A stretch of DNA of 64,000 bases from assembly GCA_951812925.1 (NCBI GenBank), contig OX638368.1, positions 11,549,994 to 11,613,993 of the forward strand. Direction: 5' to 3'. The first letter of the stretch is position 1. Every line of letters starts with the position of its first letter. Under the pieces are notes generated by a model. The model did not search any database. It was given only the letters and a program-made list of their open reading frames with translations, and was not told the origin of the DNA. The DNA comes from Calliopum simillimum. Lineage: Eukaryota > Arthropoda > Insecta > Diptera > Lauxaniidae. The position numbers and the translations under genes were made by a program. Below, piece by piece: positions 13,070 to 23,820 of the stretch.

Positions 13070-13640
13070 ACGCCCGTCTCCGATGCCTAGAGATATGAAA
13101 AATTTTATTTTTAGGGTTATTAATTGTCTAAATGCCTTCACAATATACTCCAGTTTCTAATAAAATAGCTGCTTTGTGTGCAGAAATTAAACATTTTTTT
13201 TTTTTTGTATGTGGGAGCACAGGCCCCCGTTCATTTCCTATCAAGTTTTGCAAAGGGAAGATACAATAAACATCCATGTATCAAGTTTCATAGTGAAAGC
13301 TACCTTAGATCCAGAGATATAGAATTTTATGTTTTTTTTTTTTTTTATTAGGGGAGTGTAACGCCCTTGTGTCCTGTCCCCCAAGTTGCAATATTCATGG
13401 TAGTCATTGTGTTGGGGGTGCAACGCCCCTTTTGTTCAATCTCGGCTAAGTTATGAATGGTGAATACAATAAACTTCCATATACTTTGTTTCGTAATGAT
13501 ATAGACGCTGTTCAATTCCACCAATTTCATATCCCCTTTCCAAGTTATACATAGTGAATGGTTAATACAAAATACAAAGATGCATAATTAAAAATACCTG
13601 GTACAGAAACAGAGATATAAGATTTTATGTATTCTTTATA
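13070..13640. repeat. Diverged tandem repeat, about 3 units
   Basis: A block with AACGCCC(C/T)TTGTG, then TACAATAAAC(A/T)TCCATGTA and ending AGAGATATAGAATTTTATG recurs roughly every 100-200 bp (AATACAATAAAC-type words near 13262, 13465 and 13564; GAGATATA words near 13090, 13314 and 13610). Units are strongly diverged and borders are approximate. Confidence 0.5.
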
Positions 13641-14059
13641 TGGGAATACAACTTCTAGCCTCTTTAGCGGCACCTCACTCATTTAAGATTCTTCTGCAGA
13701 CCATAACAAATAATTAAAAAAAAAGAAAATTATGTTAATCGGACCTGCAGTTTCCATGCGTTCCAATATTTTTAAGAGAGCTATTCACCTCCCTTGGGAG
13801 GGTGTGGGGGCAACTTCAAAATTTAAATTGGTTACATCCAAATTTTATTGTGAATTCGGACTTTACGTCAAAAATACGACATTTTTGTTGGAAAATTTTT
13901 TTCCTATTCGGCGCAGATGGCGCTGTTATCGACAAAAACAAAATTAAAAAGATAAACATTTGTATCTAAAACTTCGGAAAAAAAAGCTTTTAATCAAAAA
14001 ACAAAAAAAAAAAAATAGTAAAGGTGTAACCCTTAGCCTGGCCAAACATTAGGTAAATA

Positions 14060-14600
14060 CCATACACTGCAGTCTTTTGAAAATTTTGCTTATATGGGAA
14101 ATGACACGCCCTCTTGTTCGAGTGCACCCAGTTTTTTCTCCGAGCTTGCATTTATGGTTCTTAGTGATTGAATGAAATTTGGTTGGATTATCTGAAAAAA
14201 CTTTTTCATTATAGCGTTTTGAAGCTTTTGCTTATATGGGAGGTACCACGCCCTCTTGTCGGTGTTCGTCTAGTTTTAGCTTAGAGCGTGCATACATAGC
14301 TTTTAGTATTTAATTGAAATTTAGTTCAATTATCTCATAAAACGGTTTCAGTATAGCGTTCTGACGTTTTTGTTTATTTGAAAGGGGCCGCGCCCTGTTG
14401 TTCGAGTTTGTCTTGTTATAGCTCAGAGCGTGCATATACAGTCCTTATTGTCTGTGTAAAGTTAAGTTCGATTATCTCAAAAAACGTTTTCAGTATAGCT
14501 TTTTGAAACTTTTGGGAGGTACCACGCCCTCTTATCCGAATTCGCCCAATTTTTTTTTTCAGAGCTTGCGCTTACAATTCGTAGTATATATGATGGAATT
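14060..14600. repeat. About 142-bp tandem repeat, 4 units
   Basis: CGCCCTCTTGT-type words lie at 14107, 14249, 14391 and 14525, spaced 142, 142 and 134 bp. Units contain TATAGCGTTTTGAAGCTTTT, TTATATGGGAGGTACCACGC, GAGCGTGCATA and GATTATCTCAAAAAAC. The order and wording resemble the 142-bp array at 960-1400, and a lone unit fragment sits at about 36980-37020. Confidence 0.85.
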
Positions 14601-15099
14601 GTAGGCTTTCTTATCTTCTTTTTAATAAAAAACAACACAAAACACTGCACTTTTTAGTTTCTATTTACATTTTATTTACACATCTTCTTTAGTTATTTTA
14701 CAGTATTATTAACAAATTTGTTCTTTTTTCTATATCAGTTTTTCTTAAACATCTTTTAAACTATTCTGTTCTTTTCTTTGTCTTTTTATTTCACTTCTTA
14801 CATTTCCGCAGACAACCGTCTTCTTCACCTTCTAAAATCAACTGCTACTCAACTGTCGTTTGTTCGTTTACTCAAAATCTTTTCGTCATGTCTATTTGGT
14901 TCAAGTCTCGTTCGTTTTGTCAGTGCTGCCAGGTCGTCTGTTTAGCTCCGTTCCCACATATACATATGTGTATTTTGGTTGCATATTCGTGAAAAATGCT
15001 CCTGAAGTTGTATTTTAAATATATTTTTTGTACCGACGGTTGGCGTGTCGGTTGACCGATTTCGCTTATTTTCAATCTCACGAGTTGGCTTTGGGCTTA
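14601..15099. other. Spacer between tandem array and palindrome
   Basis: AT-rich non-coding DNA. I see no gene or element in it. Confidence 0.4.
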
Positions 15100-15220
15100 A
15101 CTTTTTTATATCTTCTTATATATGTGGGGCTTTCCACACAATATTTGCCACCAAAATTTTCTTTTTTGGTGAAACGTTTTTTTTACGACGTAAGTAGAAG
15201 GTGAAAATATTTGATTCGTA

Positions 15221-15765
15221 GAGTAGAACGGGGTAATGTCGTGCAGGGGGTAATATCGCGCACTGGCTGTTTTAGCCCAAGGAATTGAATGATTTACCAA
15301 CTGTTCGTAAGGTAGGGACCTGCTGACCTACTGAGCTTATGCATATACTACTAGCAATTTTCACCAGATCGTCTCTACAGAGTAATTTTTTTTTCAAAAC
15401 TTACGCTTTCGGGACGATAAAAGTGTTTTTTCATCGGTCAGAAAAATAATTTTCCTTGCGGGAAAATATACCAGGTAAGTGTTTTCTGAAACGAAATATC
15501 CTGCCAAAGAAAAGAAGTATTTGGTTTTCGAAAAAAATTTTGGGCTTCACCGAGCTATCGAAGTTGACCTTTAAAACGACCATTGTGGTAATGTCGTGCA
15601 CATTCACTTACACAAACACAATTTCTCGCTACACAAATGTTGTTACCCATGAATGTAACCAATGAAATTATCTTTCGATCGGATGCTTACACGTTGCATT
15701 CGCTTGAGATGTACGGCTTTACGAGCATGTCGAAGTTGAGTGCACGACATTGCCCCGTTCTACTC
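15221..15765 (-). mobile_element. TA-flanked MITE, 545 bp, TIR GAGTAGAACGGGG
   Basis: It begins with GAGTAGAACGGGG plus TAATGTCGTGCA and ends with the reverse complement TGCACGACATTGCCCCGTTCTACTC, with TA on both sides (15219-15220, 15766-15767). A near-identical full copy lies in the opposite orientation at 41635-42180, and a rearranged one at 41282-41506. The TIR and TA target site suit a non-autonomous Tc1/mariner-type element. It is inserted in the left arm of the palindrome and is therefore younger than it. Confidence 0.92.
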
Positions 15766-16410
15766 TATTTTTTTATATTAATATGTTACGCAGAATTTTT
15801 GAGAAAATAATTTTTAAGTTTGGCGGTAGTAAAAAAGTCATTTTTTTCAATCGCTCCTACTTTAATATCAAGCGAAGTTATAAAAATTTACTTTGAGAAT
15901 GAAATTTCTGCCTTTCTCACAGCTTTCGAATGACATATACGAAAATTCAATTTTCCAATTTTTCAAATGAGAAAAGGGAAAAATTTGTAAACAAATAGAT
16001 TTTTTTCCAATTTTGAAATGATTTTTTTGCTTTTTTTTATTGAAATGAATTACTACAACATTTTTTTAAATACTGTCCAAATTTGAGAATGGAGAGTTAA
16101 GTATCAACGGAGCAATCAACTTTTTAGTCTAATTATTCAAAGGAAAAAAAGGAAAAATTTTTTAACAAATAGATTTTTTTTCAAATTTGGAAATTTTTTG
16201 AAATAAGTTAAAAATTATTTTTTTTAAATATGTACTGTCCAAAATTATGGCCTACGCGCGAATATCGTTCAGCAGCGCTACCCGATTCGACAAGCTCGGA
16301 CTCAGCTTTCACTTGTTTTAACGGCTAACGCACGCGAAGTGCAGTAAGCAATCAGCAGTTTATAGTTAATTACGTTGTCGTGATAAGTGCAGAGCGAAAA
16401 CATATAGATA

Positions 16411-16734
16411 CAGTAGAACGCCGATTATCCGAATAAATTGGGACCGAGGTCGATTCGAATAATCGAAAATTCGGATAATCGGACATAGACTGGTAATAAA
16501 GAAAAACGAACTGTCATTGTCATACATAGAACAAATTTTATTAAGTTTAACAAACACAGTTCTACCATAACAGTTGAAATATATCTGAACTCCAGCGAGT
16601 TCCAACTTGTTACAACAAAACAAAAATTACATTACTTACAGTACTTAGTTTTAATTTTTTTATATTACCCTTAGGACCAATTCGGATAATTTGCGATTCG
16701 GTTAATCGGCGTTCGGATAATCGGCGTTCTACCG
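16411..16734. mobile_element. pogo/Tigger-like MITE, 324 bp
   Basis: It starts with CAGTAGAACGCCGATTATCC and ends with CGGATAATCGGCGTTCTACCG, flanked by TA at 16409-16410 and 16735-16736. Subterminal GGATAAT/ATTATCC words are repeated inside. CAGT-initial TIRs with GATTATCCG and a TA target duplication are typical of pogo/Tigger-type elements. No transposase frame is present. Confidence 0.85.
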
Positions 16735-19462
16735 TAGTTCAATTAAAGTATAACTGTAATAAAAACGGCAATCCAAAATATTGTAATTCTACTTTTAGCG
16801 TCATTTTATTTTTACCTCTTTGAAATCAGAATCTTATTAAATCTCTTCCTCATTTTTAACAAAAAAATTGTAACATAAACATCTTGCAAGTATACTACGT
16901 GTATATTAGAGTGGTTCAAAATCCGAAAGTGTTAAAAAGTCAAGGTGCGCGCGACTTTTCTGAATCCTTGGATCCTGCTGATTACAAAAAGTGCTTTGAA
17001 ACCAAAAAAAAATTGCGTTTGGATATTCCGCAACGAGCTTGAAGGTACTTTTTTAGGAATTTTTGATTTTTTGAGTACTTCTTTTAATTTAAACGCTATA
17101 TTTTTTTAACCAGATAAGGTATTTGCAAAAATAAAATCGCATTTTTTTTTTGAGTATTTTGAGCCATATTCCGCATTATTAATAGTTAATCTACTCCTTC
17201 CCAATTTTTTTTAAGCGGCACCTTAAACTTCAAAATTTGTTAATTTTTTGAGGTGTTTGCACTTTCAAGAACCGATTTTTTTCTTATTTTGCTCTAGCGA
17301 ATTTTTTTTAAAATTTTTTTATTTTTATCATTAATTTATCTTTAAAATAATTTCAACAACTAAGCAATTAGTAACACTTTTACTCACTAAAAACAACTAA
17401 GTATAATTAAGTTGGACTTAAAAAAAAAAATTAATTTTCATGTTTTCAAGGCATTAAAATAAGATATCTTAATGGGATGACGTAAGATACCACTTTTTTC
17501 TTATAAAATCATTAGTTCCTAATCTTCTGAGTAAAACAACATTCTTCGCAATATAGAAACCTTGCCACTTCATGTTATTTTTGGTAAAATAGGTTAACAG
17601 ATAGTTTTCATAGATCTTCTAAAGAAACCAAAAAAATAAATATATCTAAAAGAAACTCAAATAGCCATTTTCGATGTATTTGTTGATGCTGATTCCGAAT
17701 TCAGTCTCAAAATTGCTGTATCTTGTACTGTTAAGGAGGTATTTTAACATAAATGTATAAAAAACACCGTTTTTTGCTCTTTTTAAAGTGATATTACAGG
17801 TCAAGGTTACTTCTTACCACAAAAAGTGGTATAGTGGTTAAAAGTGCCAGTCTGTTTCTTCAAAGTTTAATTTAAATTATACCGATATCTTTCTTATTCT
17901 CGGAGTAATTCTAACCTAAAAAGTTGAAAAAGTGCAAAAAACAGGTTTTTTTGTTATTTCTGCTTACGATATTTCGGAGGAATTTCGATACAATTTAAAT
18001 TGGGTTTTGAAGAAAAAGGCTGTCACTTTTAACTTCAATACCATGCTGAAAGTTGCCATGTCTTGGTATAACAGCTTCAAAAATATCAAAAACGGTGTTT
18101 TAGCATTTGTAGGTTAGGATATCTCTAAAACCAAATAAGGTAGAGCAATTCTGAGACCGTATTTAGAGTCTTCATGAACGCATACATCGCAAATGACTAT
18201 TGTTGTTTCGGTTTCACCATGAAAATTTTAAACTCAAAGTTTTGTTTCTGGCCAAATTTGATTACACTTTATGGTTTATAGTAAGTAAAGTGAAGCTTAT
18301 GGATTAGCTGTTGAAGTAGGTTGATAGATAAATTAATGCCTAAAATAATAACAGTAAAAAAAAAAATTTGCTAGAGCAAAATAAGAAAAAATTTGTTCTT
18401 GAATGTGCAAACACCTCAAAAAATTAACAAATTTTGAAGTTTAAAGTGCTTCTAAAAAAATTTGGGAAACAGTAGGTTAACTATTATTGATACAGAACTT
18501 GGCTCAAAATATTCTTAAAAAAATGCAGTTTAATTTTTTGCAGATACTTTATCTGGTTAAAAAGATATAGCGCTTAAATTAAAAAAGGTACTCAAAAACA
18601 CAAAAATTCCTAAAAAAGTACATTCAAGCTCGTTGCGGAATATCTAAACGCAATTTTTTTTTGGTTCCAAAGCACTTTTTGTAATCAGCACGATCCAAGG
18701 ATTCAGAAAAACCGCGCGCACCTTGACTTTTGAACGCTTTTGGTTTTTCCATACAAAATTTGGACCACTCTAGTGTATATGTAAATGAATGTGTTTTACA
18801 CAGCACTGCGGTATGATTTTCATGCGTGGGCCGTGAGTAAAAAGTTTATTGCTCCATAATTACTTAACTGTCCATCCTCAAATTTAAACAATATTTAGAA
18901 AAAAAAGATATAATTCATTTCAATAAAAAAAAAGCAAAAAAATTATCTCCAAATTTGAAAAAAAATCTATTTGTTCAAAAATTTTTCCTTTTTTTCCTTT
19001 GAATAATTAGACTAAAAATTGATTGCTCCGTTGATACTTAACTCTTCATTCTCAAATTTGGACAGTATTTAAAAAAATGTTGTAGTAATTCATTTCAATA
19101 AAAAAAGAGCAAAAAAATCGTGTCAAAATTTGAAAAAAATCTATTTGTTTACAAATTTTCCCCATTTCTCATTTGAAAAATTGGAAAATTGAATTTTCGT
19201 ATATGTCATTCGAAAGCTGTGAGAAGGCAGAAATTTCATACTCATGGTAAATTTTTTTAACTTCGCTTGATATTAAAGTAGAAGCGATTGAAAAAAATGA
19301 CTTTTACTACCGCCTAACTTCAAAATTTTTTTTCTCAAAAATTCTGCGTAGTATATTGAAATAAAAAAATACGTGTTTAATATTTTCACCTGCTGCGTCG
19401 TAAAAAAATACTTCACCAAAAAAAATGGCAAATTTTGTGTGGAATGCCCCATATATATAGGC

Positions 19463-20160
19463 TTCTTCTCTGCGTTACAAACGAAAGTACAAAGTGAATT
19501 TACCCTGCGTTTAGGGTATAAATATTTATCGAATATTTTTAAGAGAGCTACTATACAAATCTTGATCACAACTCCAAATTTTCCAATTGGGTGGCGATGG
19601 TGTCAATATTGGTATCGTTGAATAGCCATCTTGAAAATATTAGACAAGTGCTTTTTCGTTTTTGATTAAAAGCTTTTTTTTAGACCTAAAAGCTTTCAAT
19701 GAGGTTTCATACATTGATAAAATGTATGAGTAATAAGTTTGATCATCACTGCTTTAGAATGACTACTGTTAATGTTAGATTCGAACTTTCATTTCGTGCG
19801 GCAAAAAATGGGTTAAAGTGACGGCTGACAAAATGAATGGCACATTAGTTAAATAGAAACAAAATTTTATGGCTAGAAATTTACCATTTTTTCATCGTTT
19901 AGCTATGCTTTTAGACTTTCGTTTGAAGTCTTCAACTTTTAATCCAAAGAAATGTTTTTTGATTAAAATTATATTTACTTTCGATCGAAAACTAAATAGA
20001 ATCTGCATTTGTTCTCAGTTTCTCTCTCTCAACGACAGTTTTATTTTAAGAAAAATTTTTTGTTTTGAAAAAATATGTATATTTATAAATATTGACACAG
20101 ATTTAGTTAAGCAGGCGGAGCTAATATCATTTCAGCTTTCATACATTTTTATATAACGAT
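19463..20160. other. Upstream spacer of the nuclease gene
   Basis: AT-rich DNA. The first 160 bases resemble part of 13760-13930 (a TATTTTTAAGAGAGCTA word followed by a GGTGGCGATGG-type segment), so they may be transposon-derived. The 95-codon frame at 19869-20156 has no known motif and is not called. Confidence 0.4.
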
Positions 20161-20207
20161 TTAGTAAAGTTGTTAAGTTGTTTCTTTGAAACGTTTTTTG
20201 TGAATGA

Positions 20208-20241
20208 TCAGTTCGTACAAGCACCTGCGATATGAAAGTTG
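20208..20241 (+). promoter_or_regulatory. Possible Inr plus DPE core promoter of the nuclease gene
   Basis: TCAGTT at 20208-20213 fits the arthropod initiator, with A+1 at 20210. AGTTG at 20237-20241 fits the downstream promoter element consensus RGWYV exactly at +28 to +32. No TATA box lies at -30. This implies a 22-nt leader and a DPE that overlaps the start of the coding sequence. The match is suggestive only; no transcript data were available. Confidence 0.4.
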
Positions 20242-21644
20242 TCAACAACTTTGTGTGTAACCTGTTACTTTGTTATTTTATTGTAATAATTACAAGCGTG
20301 AACTGCAGACAATCCGTTAAACCTCAGCCAGACATTGCGGGCTTAATCCAAAATAGTGCTGTGTTAGCAGTTGATGACGCGCAGACATATTGTAAGTGTG
20401 CTAATTTGTGATTTTTTAATTGCTGTTAAAATTTAACTTTGTTTTAATTTTCAACAGTGCCGCCTTGTTTGCTAGATATTCAAAAAGACTTACCAAAAAG
20501 CAATGTCGGGCAACCAATTTATCTACATCCAAATAAAGAGGAATACTGGCTACCCAATAGTCAAGGCTTTATTGAGGTAGCATTTGGTGCAACCATTGAA
20601 CTATACTGCCCAAGTAGATTTATTAATTCTACTGAAGAAAATGCACCAAAAGTGACTAAAAATACAAAAACCATAAAATTAAGTTGTTACCATGATGGCA
20701 CATTTCTTTGGAACAATAGCAAATATAAGTTCAATCAATTTATTTGTTCACAACCACCAAGATTTTTGGTAGAAAATACTGGAATAACATGTTTTGAAGA
20801 TGAATCCTTTTTGTATCTTGTAGGATTCAATGCATCCCAAGGGCGTTTTATCAAAACAATGGAAATTTGTCATGATAACAAAAAAGTGCAGACACACTAC
20901 ACATTACACAGTCTGGTACCAGCAAATTTTCACTTTCAACGTTCTATTAAGCGTTTAAACTTCAGCAAAGCGGGTCATTTTAGATATCTTGACATGAATT
21001 TTTTATATTCGCAAAAAAATCAGAAAAGCCAGCTTGAGACACTACTGGAAGGCAATCGTGCTCTTTATTTTGATAACAAAACGCTCTTTCTTTCACGCGG
21101 GCACTTGGCTGCGAAATCAGATCAGATATACGCAAATCAGCAACGCTCTACTTTCACATTTCTTAACGCTGCTCCTCAATGGCAAAGTTTTAATGGTGGC
21201 GCTTGGGCTCAGCTGGAAGATGAAGTGCGAAAATTTGTATATAAGTCAAATATAGAAGTTGACTGCTACACTGGCACTTGGGGAACGTTGCAGCTAAGAT
21301 CACAGCAATCGGTTGAAAAGCAACAGTTCTATTTAAGCTACGATGAAAATAATAATGGCATATTGCCCGTTCCAAAACTTTTTTATAGAGTCATCTTGAA
21401 CCGTTTACAAGCTACACATGGCATAGTGCTGATCGGCGTCAATAATCCACACGCTACTCTGACAGAAATTCTTCAGGAATACATTATTTGCGAGGATATA
21501 AAAGATTACGTTCCTTGGTTAAAGTGGATTCAAAATAAAAACTTAAAAAAGGGTTATCTCTATGCCTGCTCTATTCAAGATTTTATCCGCGTTGTCAAGC
21601 ATTTGCCTAAGAAACTGCATGTGGTCAATGAGGTTCTTGTGTGA
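20232..21644 (+). CDS. Secreted DNA/RNA non-specific endonuclease (insect dsRNase-like)
   Basis: Two exons, 20232-20391 and 20458-21644, are joined over a 66-bp GT..AG intron (phase 1) and give 448 aa. Residues 1 to about 25 (MKVVNNFVCNLLLCYF..) form a signal peptide. The C-terminal half is an Endonuclease_NS domain: LSRGHLAAK with the general-base His269, then NAAPQWQSFNGGAWAQLED with metal-ligand Asn299 and Glu307, in the Serratia-nuclease arrangement. The usual DRGH has Ser in place of Asp, which as I recall is common in insect members. The enzyme should hydrolyse DNA or double-stranded RNA outside the cell (gut, saliva or haemolymph). Insect relatives are the dsRNases that blunt environmental RNAi. 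The first ATG was chosen because it supplies the signal peptide and meets a good donor. The gene is intact. Confidence 0.93.
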
Positions 21645-21749
21645 CAGAAAGTCATTCGCTGTTAAAAATAGAAAAATGCCAAAATTAAAAAACTAATTAC
21701 TTTGAACGACTTAATATTATTATTAGTTACCACTAAAAATATCTTTGAA

Positions 21750-21755
21750 AATAAA
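21750..21755 (+). terminator. Polyadenylation signal AATAAA, nuclease gene
   Basis: Canonical AATAAA 105 nt after the stop codon. It suggests a short 3' UTR ending near 21775. Confidence 0.55.
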
Positions 21756-22108
21756 ATTAGAGCTTATTTTTTTAAAGCCCAATTCTTTAAATTCTTTAAG
21801 TACTTGACGAGACCTACAATATTTACTATGTCTGTTACAAACTGTGAAATCACTGTAGCACTATGTTATCACATGGAAATAATTTTGAACTGAAAACAAC
21901 CCCACTGCAGAAAATTTTGGGTGTGATTTTCAACTAAGCCATAATTTGCTTGACACGAGGGGTAATATTTATATTTCGGGAACTGGCAACACTAATGTCA
22001 ATAGCGAAAATCTGGCATTTCTTAGCATAAACGTACACACATCGTTTTGATGTACAAGTGCTATTTGTTTTGTTTGCAGTGAGTTAATAAAATCAATTTG
22101 GCCAAAAA

Positions 22109-22338
22109 ATGGAAATTTCAAGAGAAGATTTTCGTTGGATTATTTTTCACAACTTTCGACGTGGATTATCTCAACAAGAATGTGTCGATATGGTAATAAA
22201 GCACTATAAAAACCCATAGTATCTCGCTGGTATAGTGAAATCAATCGTGGTCATAGTTCAGTCGCCGACGAATTCCGTGAAGGTCGTCCAAAATCGGTTT
22301 TTGTGCCACAAAACATAGATGCAGTGCATGAAAATGCC
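22109..22338 (+). pseudogene. mariner transposase, 5' fragment
   Basis: The frame starts MEISREDFRWIIFHNFRRG and continues LSQQECVDMV, the N-terminal helix-turn-helix of irritans-like mariner transposases. A stop (near 22217) and a frameshift follow, though the reading EFREGRPKS and a NIDAVHE-like stretch remain in another frame. The sequence then breaks off near 22338, before the catalytic DD34D core. Only about 75 of the usual 345 or so residues remain, so the copy is inactive. The broken end abuts another repeat. Confidence 0.85.
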
Positions 22339-22339
22339 T

Positions 22340-22875
22340 TATTTTGTCCCACCTTTTTTTATTTTTTTATTAATTGAAGATAACGAATATGATGCCTTTA
22401 CTTTCTGGAACATTTTTAAAAAATAGACATAAACTTTCAGGGTTACCATACATATGTTTTTGTTTGGCAATTTCGCTTTAAAATATATTTAAAAAATTGG
22501 TAGAAGATTTTAGTTTTAAAACTTTTAAATAAATTTTTGAAAAATCCAACATACATTTTTAGGGTTGCCACAAGTTTTTTTTTCGAAAATTTGTTCTAAG
22601 TCCTATTTTTTTTAATAAGTTTAAATTTTTGGTTCCAGGAACGTTACAAATTGAGCAAAATAAAATATGGTTCAAACAAAACAAAAACTAAAACAAAACC
22701 GGGTGGCAACACAAGAAGTTTTGTACAATCTTACAAAATTTTATAAGAGCGTTTTGGAAATCAAAAATTTCAATTTAGTCAAAAAAAGTAAGAAGTATGT
22801 AAGATTTTTGAATTTAACCAGGTGGCACCCCTAAAAATTTATGCTGGAGCGTCACGAGGATTACGGACAGCCCCT
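22340..22875 (-). mobile_element. GGGGCTGTCC-ended repeat, copy 1
   Basis: Read on the minus strand it begins GGGGCTGTCCGTAATCCTCG, continues GACGCTCCAGCATAAATTTT, and then carries about three copies of a block like GGGTTGCCACCTGGTT..AAAATCTT. The same layout in plus orientation occurs at 37973-38350 inside gene A intron 5. It is a non-coding repeat family, and the superfamily is uncertain. Confidence 0.75.
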
Positions 22876-23439
22876 AGTCATAGAAAGGAAAACTAGTTCA
22901 ACAAGGCTTATGAACTAACCAACAAACAACAATCTCACGTAAGAAAACCATTCACCCAGAGTAAATTTGACGGAATATTTAATACACGGGAGAATGACAA
23001 AATGTTGCAAAAACAGTAATACCACAAAGAAAATAGCAATCATTTCTAAAAAAGTTTACACTGATGGATAGCTCCTCTAATCATTTATTGATTTTATTAT
23101 ATAAAGTAAAAAGAATGGTTACAGTAATATAAAAAAGCATACAGGTTTGCCACATGACACAGACTTGCGTTCTTTACAAAATTTTAAAAATTTTAAAAAA
23201 ACGTACTAAAACTCACTATCGAAAAACCAAAATAACTGAGCTGAAAAAGAACTGGTTCTGCTCTTTATCTTCACTTGCAGTTCTTTTTTAACCTAATATT
23301 TAATTTACAATTAGAATAAGAAAAACTAAGCGGAGGTACTTAGTTTAAAATGATGGACCAACTTTCATGTATGTCAATTCAATATAAAAACTTTTTTTTT
23401 GAAGGGTTGACACAAAAAAACTGTAGTTGAAATAATATA
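22876..23439. other. Intergenic, nothing recognised
   Basis: AT-rich DNA without coding frames or clear repeats. Confidence 0.4.
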
Positions 23440-23650
23440 AAGCGATTAGAGATAGCAGCAGGGAGAATGACTTTTTAACACTTTTTGTCATAATTTCATA
23501 GTAAAATAATTAGAATTATTTTTTTAGTCTTGAATTAAGTGCACTAAAAGTGGTTAGAGACAGCAGTAGGGAGAATGACTCTTTAACAATTTATGATATA
23601 ATTTTATAGTAAAATATTTAAAACAATTTTTTGTTTTTTTCAAGCTATTC
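23440..23650. repeat. Two-unit tandem duplication, about 108 bp each
   Basis: AGAGATAGCAGCAGGGAGAA (from 23448) and AGAGACAGCAGTAGGGAGAA (from 23556) head two adjacent similar units. Each continues with TGACT(T/C)TTTAACA and TAATTT(C/T)ATAGTAAAAT. Confidence 0.75.
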
Positions 23651-23820
23651 GTATAGAAGCTCTTGTTAAGTATTTGTATTAAATATTTAAAATATCAAAT
23701 TTTAAATTTAAAAATGGTTTGAGCCCCGTGACATTGAGTGGTAAATTTTTCGGATTATCACCCAAATGCTCATTTGTGCCCAATGTAAGTAATGTACATA
23801 ACAACACTCACCTCATTGTA

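Larger units (their letters stand above)
15100..19462. repeat. 4.3-kb long inverted repeat (palindrome), centre near 17930
   Basis: The left arm (15100-17930) is matched in reverse complement by the right arm (about 17931-19462). Paired blocks include 15115-15215 with 19370-19460, 15780-16080 with about 19020-19360, 16915-17110 with about 18560-18775, 17240-17320 with about 18360-18440, and 17680-17730 with about 18140-18200. The flanks of the centre also pair (about 17830-17915 with 17950-18030). The left arm is longer because it holds the MITE at 15221-15765 and an insert at about 16240-16910 that includes the pogo-like MITE; without these the arms are both about 1.5 kb. The arms are diverged but collinear. 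I cannot name the element. Confidence 0.87.

Noticed and set aside
16366..16623. 85-codon minus-strand frame within the pogo-like MITE
   Set aside because: Non-coding MITE sequence; no transposase motif.
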